A DNA stretch of 58,742 nt from an uncultured Clostridium sp. (GTDB taxonomy: Bacteria; Bacillota; Clostridia; Lachnospirales; Lachnospiraceae). Every line of letters begins with the position of its first letter. Within the stretch, counting starts at the first letter, position 1. The position numbers were made by a program, and so were the translations under genes. The notes beneath the pieces are model-generated. The model saw only the letters and a list, made by a program, of their open reading frames with translations. It had not been told where the DNA came from and searched no databases. The stretch lies in assembly GCA_945917985.1 (NCBI GenBank), contig CAMEIH010000013.1, positions 1 to 58,742 of the forward strand. Reading direction: 5' to 3'. Below, piece by piece: positions 19,551 to 27,279 of this stretch.

Positions 19551-20336
19551 ATGAGTAACAGAATCTGGCAGATTATTTTGGCGGTATCCCTGATCATTGT
19601 AGTGGTGTCCGGAGTAAATGTTTTCCGGCTGTCCAGGGAATATCAAAAAGGAATCAATGAATATGAAAAACTGGAACAGTATGTATCTCTTGAGGAGAAT
19701 CAAACTGCAGATAAACAGCAGGATCAAAGTGCGCAGGAGGAAGAGCAGGAATCAAAAATTCCCGTATCTGTTGATGTAAAGTATGATGAACTTAAGGGTA
19801 TCAATGAAGATTTTGTGGGCTGGCTCTACTATGAACCCTTGGAAATCAGTTATCCCATCGTACGTGGGAATGACAATGATTATTATACGGAATATACCTT
19901 TGAAAATGAGAAGAACAGTTCAGGTGCTATCTTTATGGACTTTCTGAACAGGAAGGATTACAGCAATTTCAATACGATTATTTACGGACATAACATGCGA
20001 AACGGCACGATGTTCGGTTCCCTGAAAAAGCTTTTGAATGATCAGGAGATCATAGAGGAAAATCCTTATTTCTATATTTTTACAGAGGATAAGGCGTATA
20101 TGTATGAGATCTTTGCCGTATATATCACGACAGCTGATTCCAAAACATACAATTTGATTGAAACCGAGCAGGAACAGAGCGAATACCTTGATTTTATCGA
20201 TCAGAAAGCAACCTATCGTTCTGACAAAGAAGTGACGGCTACTGATAAGATTGCGACACTTTCCACTTGTCATGGTCTTCACAGCAATAACAGAACCATC
20301 GTTCACGGAGTGTTAATTGCCGAAGAGGACAGGTAG
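19551..20336 (+). CDS. Class B sortase
   Basis: A 261-residue membrane-anchored transpeptidase starting at ATG 19551, after GAAAGGCGG. A single N-terminal membrane helix (WQIILAVSLIIVVVSG) and a Gln/Glu-rich linker precede the catalytic barrel. The catalytic His is in YGHNMRNGTMF, the Cys is in TLSTCHG (about residue 240), and the Arg is in NNRTIVHG eight residues later. The active site is complete. It should attach a secreted protein with an NPQTN-like signal to the cell wall or a pilus. No such signal was found in the neighbouring secreted proteins. The 3' end overlaps the convergent pilin-like gene by 24 bp. Confidence 0.95.
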   Translation: MSNRIWQIILAVSLIIVVVSGVNVFRLSREYQKGINEYEKLEQYVSLEENQTADKQQDQSAQEEEQESKIPVSVDVKYDELKGINEDFVGWLYYEPLEISYPIVRGNDNDYYTEYTFENEKNSSGAIFMDFLNRKDYSNFNTIIYGHNMRNGTMFGSLKKLLNDQEIIEENPYFYIFTEDKAYMYEIFAVYITTADSKTYNLIETEQEQSEYLDFIDQKATYRSDKEVTATDKIATLSTCHGLHSNNRTIVHGVLIAEEDR

Positions 20337-20765
20337 AGAATTGTCAAGTTCCATCTCCTCTGTGGTGATTACCTGAAAACAGCTTACCTGAAAGAAAGCT
20401 CCTGCTTCACTTTCGGGATAAACAGGTAAAACGGAAACAGAAAGCGCCTGTGTATCACTGACAGGATAAGAAAAAGTAAGAGAGTCTGCATAAGACTCTT
20501 TTATTTTTTGAAAATATTCTTCCTCAGAAGAACTTTCCTGATAGATAAGGCAAAAAGCACGGTCCAGATCTGCCAGTTTTTTGTTGGCAAGGTTGGAGGC
20601 TTCATAATATTGGGTAGTTCTTTCAGCAAGCCGGCTGCTCAGTTTATAATCGGCGGTGGCGCTGACAATGGACAGACCGGCAAAGCATACAAGGCAGAGG
20701 ATAACAATGATGATCAGAATAGAGGATGAGCCTACGCTGATTCCATATCTTTTTTTATTGCTCAT
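20313..20765 (-). CDS. Pilin-like single-pass membrane protein (last gene of pilus-like operon)
   Basis: A 150-residue protein with ATG 20765 preceded by AGGAGG. After a short basic N-terminus (MSNKKRYG) comes a long hydrophobic helix (SSSILIIIVILCLVCFAGLSI), then a helical and beta-rich outer domain. This is the layout of a minor pilin or pseudopilin, but the canonical Glu at +5 after a prepilin cleavage site is missing, so processing is uncertain. Its first bases overlap the end of the upstream gene by 11 bp, so it is coupled to the operon. Its stop lies inside the convergent sortase gene. I do not recognise a specific family. Confidence 0.6.
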   Translation of the reverse strand: MSNKKRYGISVGSSSILIIIVILCLVCFAGLSIVSATADYKLSSRLAERTTQYYEASNLANKKLADLDRAFCLIYQESSSEEEYFQKIKESYADSLTFSYPVSDTQALSVSVLPVYPESEAGAFFQVSCFQVITTEEMELDNSLPVLFGN

Positions 20766-21243
20766 AGGAGGCCTCCTTATCTGGGAAAAGGGAAACTTCC
20801 AGAGTATAAATGGGTTGTATATTCTGTGAGTTTTCCAGATTTTCCACAATAATATTGCATATCATAAGACCGGAATCCTTCGAGATATCGGCCGTTAGTC
20901 TGTAGACTGCGGTATCAGAAGAATCCTTAAGCTGTTGATCGGAGCTCAGAGAATGAAAGTCCTCATCAAAGAACAGAGTCAGGACCTGCTTATTCCCGTT
21001 ATTCTGAACATCGGAATTTATCAAAAGAGCTGCCATCTGCTCTGCATTTCCGTTACATCCGTAGAAAAGCTCCGCAGTATTCTGTGCCCAGAGAACACCA
21101 TAGTTCAGTTCTACGCTTTTATTGCTGATGATGTGCGACCGGACAAACAGCTGAATGCAGACAGCACTTGCCAGGGAAAAGAACAGGATTGCGATAATCA
21201 GTTCCATAAGGAAGAGGCTGGTCTTGGAAGAGTTATTCCGCAT
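20755..21243 (-). CDS. Prepilin-like protein
   Basis: A 162-residue protein. ATG 21243 has GGAGGTGA upstream. The N-terminus (SSKTSLFLMELIIAILFF) resembles a type IV prepilin: if cut before Leu, Glu falls at position +5 of the mature chain, followed by an unbroken hydrophobic helix. The residue at -1 would be Ser rather than the usual Gly. The C-terminal part is a small beta-rich globular domain with two Cys. It overlaps its neighbours on both sides and belongs to the minus-strand operon with the GspF-like gene. Confidence 0.65.
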   Translation of the reverse strand: MRNNSSKTSLFLMELIIAILFFSLASAVCIQLFVRSHIISNKSVELNYGVLWAQNTAELFYGCNGNAEQMAALLINSDVQNNGNKQVLTLFFDEDFHSLSSDQQLKDSSDTAVYRLTADISKDSGLMICNIIVENLENSQNIQPIYTLEVSLFPDKEASYEQ

Positions 21244-21733
21244 TACTGTCACCTCCCGCAGATTTTTTGCCGACAAAAAGCCTGCAGCTGCTTCCGTCAG
21301 CAGTGGTGATTGTAAAGGCCAACAATTTATCATTTACTTCCTCAAAAGAAAACTCCGTTACAGGCAAAATATCCTGCCCGGCTTCCGGAGAGAGAGGAGT
21401 GTCTTCCCGCACCATTAATTCTTTTAAATATCCATTGCATTGATAAAGATAAGTAATATAGCGGGTATCATCTACGGTCTCTGTGATCAGAATAGCGGGA
21501 AGCTCGTGGAGTTCCCCGACACTGACAGCTCCGTTTTGATCAGCTTGACGTATTTTTTCCGTTACGTAGGCAAAAGAAGTTCTGCAATTGAAGTTGTCTT
21601 CCATATGAGAAACAGTTTTTCCATAGATATTTGCCCCCACAGTGATCAGAAAAACTGCGGATAGAGCAAATATGCAAAACAGCGCTATTACAAATAAAAT
21701 ATCAATAATATGATGTTCCTGCTGACGATTCAT
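21233..21733 (-). CDS. DUF4860-type pilin-like protein
   Basis: A 166-residue membrane protein: basic and His-rich N-terminus (MNRQQEHHIID), one hydrophobic helix (ILFVIALFCIFALSAVFLIT) and an outer domain with NFNCRTSFAYVTEKIRQAD. This resembles the DUF4860 family of Lachnospiraceae, which accompanies GspF-type genes. Asp stands where pilins have Glu. Its ATG overlaps the stop of the preceding gene by four bases, indicating coupled translation. Function is inferred from context only. Confidence 0.6.
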   Translation of the reverse strand: MNRQQEHHIIDILFVIALFCIFALSAVFLITVGANIYGKTVSHMEDNFNCRTSFAYVTEKIRQADQNGAVSVGELHELPAILITETVDDTRYITYLYQCNGYLKELMVREDTPLSPEAGQDILPVTEFSFEEVNDKLLAFTITTADGSSCRLFVGKKSAGGDSNAE

Positions 21734-22071
21734 GAGTTACCCTTCCTTAAGATTACTGTAACATCAGGGCGTATATTGGACCCTATTGGCTGATAATCCA
21801 CAAAAAATAAATCCTTATCATAGGTAAGTCCGTAATGCTCTTCCATATAGGAAAGACTCGGAGGGTAAAAACCTTCCACTGCATAGCAGTGGGTAATATC
21901 ACGGGCAAGTGCTGTCTCTAAGCTTTCCTGTTGTTTTGACAAGGTGCTTTCCTGAATAGAGGAAAGGCTGAGCAGGAAAATAATAAGCAAAATAGGACAT
22001 ATGATATAAATGATTCTGATACGGGGCAGCCTTGACAAGTGCGCCCTTTTAGTGGTAAATCTGTTTGCCAT
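21730..22071 (-). CDS. Small pilin-like membrane protein
   Basis: A 113-residue protein starting at ATG 22071, after AAGGA. It has a strongly basic N-terminus (RFTTKRAHLSRLPRIR), one hydrophobic helix (IIYIICPILLIIFLLSLSSI) and a small outer domain. That domain includes GFYPPSLSYMEEHYGL, which is reminiscent of the GspG/pseudopilin YP-x-L-x-x-L motif. It sits directly after the GspF-like gene with a 31-bp gap and overlaps the next gene. It probably is a pseudopilin-like subunit, but sequence evidence is limited. Confidence 0.55.
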   Translation of the reverse strand: MANRFTTKRAHLSRLPRIRIIYIICPILLIIFLLSLSSIQESTLSKQQESLETALARDITHCYAVEGFYPPSLSYMEEHYGLTYDKDLFFVDYQPIGSNIRPDVTVILRKGNS

Positions 22072-22102
22072 AAAAATCCTTTCAAAGTACAATACGACTA
22101 AT

Positions 22103-23149
22103 CTATCCGATACTGGACATAATTCCCATAAGAGGAAGAAGAACCGACATCAGTATCAAACCTACAATCAGGGAAAGAATGATCACCAGAGTAGGTTCAA
22201 TGATAGAAATGATGTGGTTCAATTGTTTTTTTGTTTCTTCATCATAGTTATCGGCAATCTGTTTCATTACAAGATCTATGGATCCTGAGCGGAAACCAAC
22301 GGAAACCATGCGGGAATAAAGATTGGAAAAAATCTTTGATTTGGCAAGAGCCTCCGGCAGATCAGAATCCTTTTTCAGCTCGTTTTTACAAGATTCTATC
22401 TTGGCATACATGTCATCGTTTTCAACAATATCTGCGATCATATCAAGACTTTTATATGTATCCATGCCGCTGGTAAATGCCAGGTACATACCACTGGCAA
22501 AGCGGCCGGCGGCAACCTTCTCATAGAAATTGCTGGTCAGAGGGAAACGGGTAAGAAAATGTTTTAGTCTTACTCTTCCGGCAGGGATTTTATACAGAAT
22601 GACCATACCTGCAATCAGGATGAAAAAGACCAGGGTAATAACAAGGGAATACCGGCTTAAGGTATTGCCAAGGGAAAGCAGGGATGAGGCCAGAGGACTC
22701 ATCTGGGTACCAAGCTGAACAAACACCTGTTGGAAGATAGGAAGTACCTTAACGATCAAAACGATGATCACGATGAACATCATAACAATCATGATAAGAG
22801 GATAGGTAACAGCACTCTTGATGCTTTCGGAAATATCTTCCTCACGTTCATAGTGTTCGGCAAGTGAGATGAGAACATCATCGGTATTTCCGGATTCCTC
22901 ACCAAGGGCCACAAGCTTTATGACATAATCGGGAAATAATCCGGTGTCTGAAAGAGCCTGAAAAAAAGGATTTCCTTTCTTACAGGACAGGGAGATCTGT
23001 TCAAGAAGTTCTTTCCCTTCTCTATTCAACGTATCATGTTTTAAAATTTCCATACCCTCGGCAGGGGTGATGCCTGCTTTGATGATCATGGCTGTCTGTC
23101 TGCAAAAGGATGCAATTTCTGCATTTGATAGAAGACGGTTCTTTTTCAT
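22103..23149 (-). CDS. Type II secretion / type IV pilus inner-membrane protein (GspF/PilC family)
   Basis: A 348-residue integral membrane protein with the classical duplicated T2SSF domain. The first copy runs from about residue 10 to 125 (FCRQTAMIIKAGITPAEGMEIL; ALGEESGNTDDVLISLAEHYE) and the second from about 205 to 330 (FASGMYLAFTSGMDTYKSLD; VGFRSGSIDLVMKQIADNY). Three long hydrophobic segments lie at about 120-145, 165-190 and 320-345. In complete systems this protein couples the assembly ATPase to pilin polymerisation. No ATPase, prepilin peptidase or secretin gene lies in the window. It is the second gene of the minus-strand operon, after the transglutaminase lipoprotein and before four small pilin-like genes. 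Confidence 0.93.
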   Translation of the reverse strand: MKKNRLLSNAEIASFCRQTAMIIKAGITPAEGMEILKHDTLNREGKELLEQISLSCKKGNPFFQALSDTGLFPDYVIKLVALGEESGNTDDVLISLAEHYEREEDISESIKSAVTYPLIMIVMMFIVIIVLIVKVLPIFQQVFVQLGTQMSPLASSLLSLGNTLSRYSLVITLVFFILIAGMVILYKIPAGRVRLKHFLTRFPLTSNFYEKVAAGRFASGMYLAFTSGMDTYKSLDMIADIVENDDMYAKIESCKNELKKDSDLPEALAKSKIFSNLYSRMVSVGFRSGSIDLVMKQIADNYDEETKKQLNHIISIIEPTLVIILSLIVGLILMSVLLPLMGIMSSIG

Positions 23150-23174
23150 CCGAAAATCCTCCTAAAGATGGAAT

Positions 23175-24107
23175 TCAATATATGTATTTGGTGACATAGT
23201 TATCTCCGTCACCGATGAAATTTTTTAGACTTTTTTCGCTTGAATTTGCGGCAAAAGTGGGATCCATAATTGACCAGCTGTGTCCGTCAAACTGGATAAT
23301 ACCGTTTACCCAGCCCTGATTTTCCACATAGGTGCTGATCCAGGCATGATAGGCATCCCCTGCATAGCCTACCTCAAGGCGGGTAGGAATTCGCTGGGAG
23401 CGAAGCATACTGGACATAACAGCTGCATAGTCAAGGCAGATTCCGGTTTTGATGGAAAGAATCTCATCCACATCGGGAATATAGCCGCTTTGTACATTTT
23501 GCGCTTTGTCATAGTCATAAGTAATGTTGCTAATGACATAATTATATATGGCAGTGATTGCTTCCAGATCGTCATGAGCTCCGGCAACAAGGACTTGCGC
23601 TTCCTTCACCACGTCACTGGAGGAATCAAAATGGACATACTGGTTGGGATAGAGAAAAGGTCCCATACTATTGGTGATGGATACAGATAATTCCTGTGAA
23701 AATACAGTGGCATACTGGCTACCTTCCACATTTTCGTAAACACCTAACTGATAGGTACCGTCTCCGGCAGAGAGAGGAAAGGTTTCGTACCCGTTTCCTG
23801 TCAGATTATATGTGTATGTGATATAGTCGGGTCCTGTGAGCTGCATTTTCACCTTTGTGTTTTCGCCTGAATAGGAGACCATTATATAGCCTTCAGCCAT
23901 ATGGGAGGCATCAACAGACACATAATCATTTCCGAAAACGGTAATCCCGTCTGCAACCGGAAGAAGGCATACGGGAGAGTTGTCCCTTATGGTAGTGGAA
24001 GTGGAAACGTAGGCCTCATGACGGCTACCGCAGCCTGTAAGTATCAGGCAAAGACAAAGAAAAAAAGAATATGTAGTTTTTTTCCATAATTTATCAAAAA
24101 ATGTCAT
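23175..24107 (-). CDS. Transglutaminase-like lipoprotein
   Basis: A 310-residue exported lipoprotein. The N-terminus (KKTTYSFFLCLCLILTGCG) is a lipoprotein signal ending in the lipobox LTGC. The middle part is a beta-rich domain. The C-terminal 130 residues form a transglutaminase-like fold: Cys in GICLDYAAV, His in AYHAWIST, Asp in IMDPTF, so the catalytic triad is present. It may act as a peptidase or crosslinker on the cell surface. ATG 24107 is chosen because it begins a perfect signal peptide. No ribosome binding site precedes it, and a TATAAT box lies only six bases upstream. It opens the operon containing GspF and the pilin-like genes. Confidence 0.88.
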   Translation of the reverse strand: MTFFDKLWKKTTYSFFLCLCLILTGCGSRHEAYVSTSTTIRDNSPVCLLPVADGITVFGNDYVSVDASHMAEGYIMVSYSGENTKVKMQLTGPDYITYTYNLTGNGYETFPLSAGDGTYQLGVYENVEGSQYATVFSQELSVSITNSMGPFLYPNQYVHFDSSSDVVKEAQVLVAGAHDDLEAITAIYNYVISNITYDYDKAQNVQSGYIPDVDEILSIKTGICLDYAAVMSSMLRSQRIPTRLEVGYAGDAYHAWISTYVENQGWVNGIIQFDGHSWSIMDPTFAANSSEKSLKNFIGDGDNYVTKYIY

Positions 24108-24113
24108 GCAATT

Positions 24114-24142
24114 ATTATAATACAATACCTTTTCTTTTTCTA
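24114..24142 (-). promoter_or_regulatory. Candidate promoter giving a leaderless transcript
   Basis: On the minus strand, TAGAAA (complement of 24137-24142) and TATAAT (complement of 24114-24119) are 17 bp apart. The -10 box ends six bases before the ATG of the transglutaminase gene. Confidence 0.45.
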
Positions 24143-24170
24143 TAATAAAGTGGTAAGGGTGAACAGAGTG

Positions 24171-24179
24171 TGATATAAT
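24171..24179 (+). promoter_or_regulatory. Extended -10 promoter of the GGDEF gene
   Basis: TGA plus TATAAT (24171-24179) forms an extended -10 box 46 bp upstream of the start codon. The -35 region is poor. Confidence 0.5.
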
Positions 24180-24225
24180 AATAGTACTAAAGTAACAGAT
24201 TTGCTTGCTTTCAGGAGGAGAACAA

Positions 24226-26154
24226 TTGAGAAAATATTCTGACGGTAAGGAGTATAAAGTAATTGCATATTGCATTTCCCGTTTTCACCGGGATGAGCAG
24301 AAAGAATATATTGACCGTTTTTGTCAGGCAGCCGGAGAATATGGCTGTAAAGTCATGATCTTTTCCACCCTCACGGATTTGTACTATGATGATATCAATG
24401 ACCACGGAGAAAAGCAGATTTATTCGGTTTTTGATGTAGCCGCTTTTGATGCGGTGGTGATCATGTCGGAAACCTTTAAAAAAGTCCGTGTCGACAGGGA
24501 GGTTGCAGACAGGGCGATTGCTGCCGGCATTCCCGTGATTTCCATCAACAGAAGACTGGAAGGATGTATTAATCTTGACTTTACATATAAAGAGACTTTT
24601 GAGCAGATTGTAAGACATATTGTAGAGGATCATGGGTGCCGAAAGGTAAATTATATCGGTGGTGACAGGGAAAGCAGATTTTCCAGAGAACGTTTTGAAT
24701 GTTATCAGAAGGTGCTTGCGGAAAACGGAATTCCTTTTGATGAGAAAAGAACAGGATACGGAAATTTTGTGGGAGAAGGTGCAGGAAAGGTTTTGGAGGA
24801 ATTCTTAAAAGAAGAGGAACTTCCGGAGGCCATTATCTGTGCCAATGACTCCATGGCAATGGAAGTTTGTACAAGATTGAGAGAGTTAAATATCCGGGTG
24901 CCTGAGGATGTCAGGGTGACCGGTTTTGACGGAATCGAATTTGAGAAGTATCATAATCCAAGACTGACAACGGCCGCTTATGATCTTGAGAAGACGGTGA
25001 GATGTGTTTTTGAGACATTAAGAGATATCTGGGATCGTGAGAAAAAAGAACAACTGATTATGATTCCCTATAAAGTGCAGATTGGACACTCATGCGGCTG
25101 TCAGCATAATCACATTATGAACCCGGCAGACAAGCTGCTCGAGATGGAAGGAATTCTTGGCAGAAATTCAGAATATTATCAGTCAATGCTGAACATGAAT
25201 GCGGAATGCGACAGCTGTGAAGAAATATCTGCAATCTTTCAGATTGCGGAAAAATTTGCCAGAAAAATTGCCTATAAAGAATACTGGCTATGTATTAATA
25301 CCTTTTGTTATGAAGGCATGGTGGATCGGATTCCCATGGATATGGATGAATTATTAGCGCAGGTGAAGAAAAATGAGGAAAGGGTTTACTCTGATCAGAT
25401 GATAGTCGCCTGTCACAGCAATGGAAAGCAGGAAGAGAAAAAGAAAATAGCTGTGATTGGCAGAAGGGAGCTTGTTCCCGGACTTCCTTCTCTTTTTGAA
25501 ACAGAGGATGCCATTATGTTTCTGCCTATGCACCTGAGAGGGATCACAATTGGTTATCTGGCAATCACATTTGAGGAAGAGAAGCTGCGATCGGACTTGC
25601 TGAATGTGTTTCTCATGAATCTTCGAAATGCTATTGAAGGTTATTGGTCAGGAGTGATAAAGGAACAGCTTTTCAGTAAAGATGAGCTTACCGGACTTTT
25701 GAACAGACGCGGGTTCGAGAAACAGAAGGAAAGAATGTTCCGAAAAGACAATGCCTGTGAGAACCTCACATTGATTGCTCTTGATATGGATAATCTGAAA
25801 AAGATTAATGATAATTTCGGACATACGGAAGGCGATATTGCTTTGAGACAGCTTGGTAAGATCATTGAGAGTGTGGCTGAAAAAGGAGAGATCTGTGCCA
25901 GAATGGGTGGGGATGAGTTTATGATGGCTACCGTAAATCCGAAGGGCAGCGAAAGAGCGATAGAGATTCAGGATGCAATCCACAGGAAACTGAGAGAATA
26001 TAATCAAAGCGCCAATAAACCCTATGAGCTTTGGACGAGCATTGGATTTTATACAGGGCAAAAAGTGGAAATCATGGATTATGAAGCCTTTGCAGATAAG
26101 GCTGACAGTAAAATGTATCAGGATAAGAAGAGCAGAAAACAGGAAAGAAATTGA
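24226..26154 (+). CDS. LacI-like substrate-binding domain fused to a GGDEF diguanylate cyclase
   Basis: A 642-residue cytoplasmic protein. TTG 24226 is chosen because AGGAGGAG (24213-24220) lies five bases upstream. Residues 1-290 are a periplasmic-binding-protein-like domain of the LacI/Peripla_BP_3 type (GIPVISINRRLEGC; AIICANDSMAMEVC; VRVTGFDGIEFEKY), but there is no helix-turn-helix and no signal peptide. A middle region of about 180 residues may be GAF-like. The C-terminal GGDEF domain has an intact active site (ARMGGDEF, about 558-565) and DELTGLLNRRGF at its start. The RxxD inhibitory site is missing. It probably makes cyclic di-GMP in response to a sugar-like ligand, without binding DNA. 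It has its own promoter and is divergent from the pilin-like operon. Confidence 0.92.
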   Translation: MRKYSDGKEYKVIAYCISRFHRDEQKEYIDRFCQAAGEYGCKVMIFSTLTDLYYDDINDHGEKQIYSVFDVAAFDAVVIMSETFKKVRVDREVADRAIAAGIPVISINRRLEGCINLDFTYKETFEQIVRHIVEDHGCRKVNYIGGDRESRFSRERFECYQKVLAENGIPFDEKRTGYGNFVGEGAGKVLEEFLKEEELPEAIICANDSMAMEVCTRLRELNIRVPEDVRVTGFDGIEFEKYHNPRLTTAAYDLEKTVRCVFETLRDIWDREKKEQLIMIPYKVQIGHSCGCQHNHIMNPADKLLEMEGILGRNSEYYQSMLNMNAECDSCEEISAIFQIAEKFARKIAYKEYWLCINTFCYEGMVDRIPMDMDELLAQVKKNEERVYSDQMIVACHSNGKQEEKKKIAVIGRRELVPGLPSLFETEDAIMFLPMHLRGITIGYLAITFEEEKLRSDLLNVFLMNLRNAIEGYWSGVIKEQLFSKDELTGLLNRRGFEKQKERMFRKDNACENLTLIALDMDNLKKINDNFGHTEGDIALRQLGKIIESVAEKGEICARMGGDEFMMATVNPKGSERAIEIQDAIHRKLREYNQSANKPYELWTSIGFYTGQKVEIMDYEAFADKADSKMYQDKKSRKQERN

Positions 26155-26226
26155 TACAGGTAAACTGATTTTAAGAATTTTCCCGGCAAAGGCATCATAT
26201 ATTATACAAAAAATCAGGAGAAAGTC

Positions 26227-26808
26227 ATGCTGAATTATATCTGGGCAGCCATGATTTTTATCGGGATTTTATACGGTGCAATCAACGGAACCATGAAGGA
26301 GATTACGGAAGCTGCGCTGCAGAGCGCAGGGGAAGCGGTCTCCTTGTGTATTTCTATGGCCGGTATCATGGCATTTTGGGTGGGGCTTATGGAAATTGCG
26401 GAAAAATCCGGATTGATCAGGCGTCTGACAGAGCTGCTGTCACCCTTCATCTCTTTTATGTTTCCCAGAATTCCCAAGGAGCATAAAGCCAGGGATTACA
26501 TTTCCACCAATATCATAGCGAATATTCTGGGGCTTGGGTGGGCATGTACGCCTGCCGGATTAAAGGCCATGGAAGAGCTTCACAAGCTGGAGGAAGAGCG
26601 TGGGAACGATTCCCATTTTGCCAGCAATGAAATGTGTACTTTTCTGATATTAAATATTTCTTCGCTACAGCTGATACCGGTCAATATGATCGCTTACAGG
26701 CAGCAGTACGGGAGCGTAAATCCGGCAGGAATTATCGGACCTGCCATTGTGGCAACCTTTATCAGTACGGCTGTGGCAGTGATTTATTGTAAGATAAAGG
26801 ATCACTGA
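26227..26808 (+). CDS. spmA: Spore maturation protein A (nucleoside recognition domain)
   Basis: A 193-residue membrane protein with AGGAG upstream of ATG 26227. It has the Gate/nucleoside-recognition domain pattern: GITMAG-like ISMAGIMAFWVGLMEIAEKSGL and ANILGLGWACTPAGLKAME, with about four membrane helices. SpmA works in spore core dehydration, usually with SpmB encoded directly downstream. Here the downstream gene is convergent and is not spmB, so the partner is missing from this locus. It follows the GGDEF gene with a 72-bp gap and could be read through from it. Its stop overlaps the convergent gene by seven bases. Confidence 0.88.
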   Translation: MLNYIWAAMIFIGILYGAINGTMKEITEAALQSAGEAVSLCISMAGIMAFWVGLMEIAEKSGLIRRLTELLSPFISFMFPRIPKEHKARDYISTNIIANILGLGWACTPAGLKAMEELHKLEEERGNDSHFASNEMCTFLILNISSLQLIPVNMIAYRQQYGSVNPAGIIGPAIVATFISTAVAVIYCKIKDH

Positions 26809-27257
26809 CGGTTAAAGTAGTCGATTCCGTCACTGGGATAAAAATAGGTTCGTATGTAACCGGCTTTTGATACGATCACAAATTCGTTGGTGCGTTCCAG
26901 GTAGTATACGTCATCGCCATCCTCTGCCTCCAGCTTATGGAGTGTATCGGGATTGCTGATCACACGGTTGGCAGCCTGCTGATATTCCTCGGCACTTTTA
27001 AAACCCATTTCTATGCCGTGTTTCTGATAGTGGTCTTCAAGCTGATCCTTTGAGCGGAAAGTATAGTCAGTGACAGTGGCCTCTTCTGAATTTATTTCTT
27101 CTGAGGCAGTGATCTGTTCGGAAACTACCGTTTCCTGTGTGGCAGACTGTTCTTCCGGGATGAGGAGCTCGCTGACAGGCTTGCCGGTTAAAAGGGCAAG
27201 AATACAGATGACAATGGCGGTGATGGTATATTTGGGTTTGCGGGTTTCTTTTTGCAC
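26802..27257 (-). CDS. Membrane-anchored protein with a toxin-like (BECR-type) C-terminal domain
   Basis: A 151-residue protein. GTG 27257 is chosen because AGGAG lies nine bases before it and a signal anchor (YTITAIVICILALLTG) starts soon after. A Glu/Thr/Ser-rich linker follows. The last 85 residues read DYTFRSKDQLEDHYQKHG, EMGFKSAEEYQQAANRVI, YYLERTNEFVIVSKAGYIRT and YFYPSDGIDYF. This pattern closely resembles a nuclease-like domain (BECR fold group) found in polymorphic toxins and phage proteins; I infer this from pattern memory, not a search. With the anchor the domain would lie outside the cell. No immunity gene is recognisable nearby. Confidence 0.6.
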   Translation of the reverse strand: MQKETRKPKYTITAIVICILALLTGKPVSELLIPEEQSATQETVVSEQITASEEINSEEATVTDYTFRSKDQLEDHYQKHGIEMGFKSAEEYQQAANRVISNPDTLHKLEAEDGDDVYYLERTNEFVIVSKAGYIRTYFYPSDGIDYFNRQ

Positions 27258-27279
27258 GATACAATTCTCCTTGAAATGA

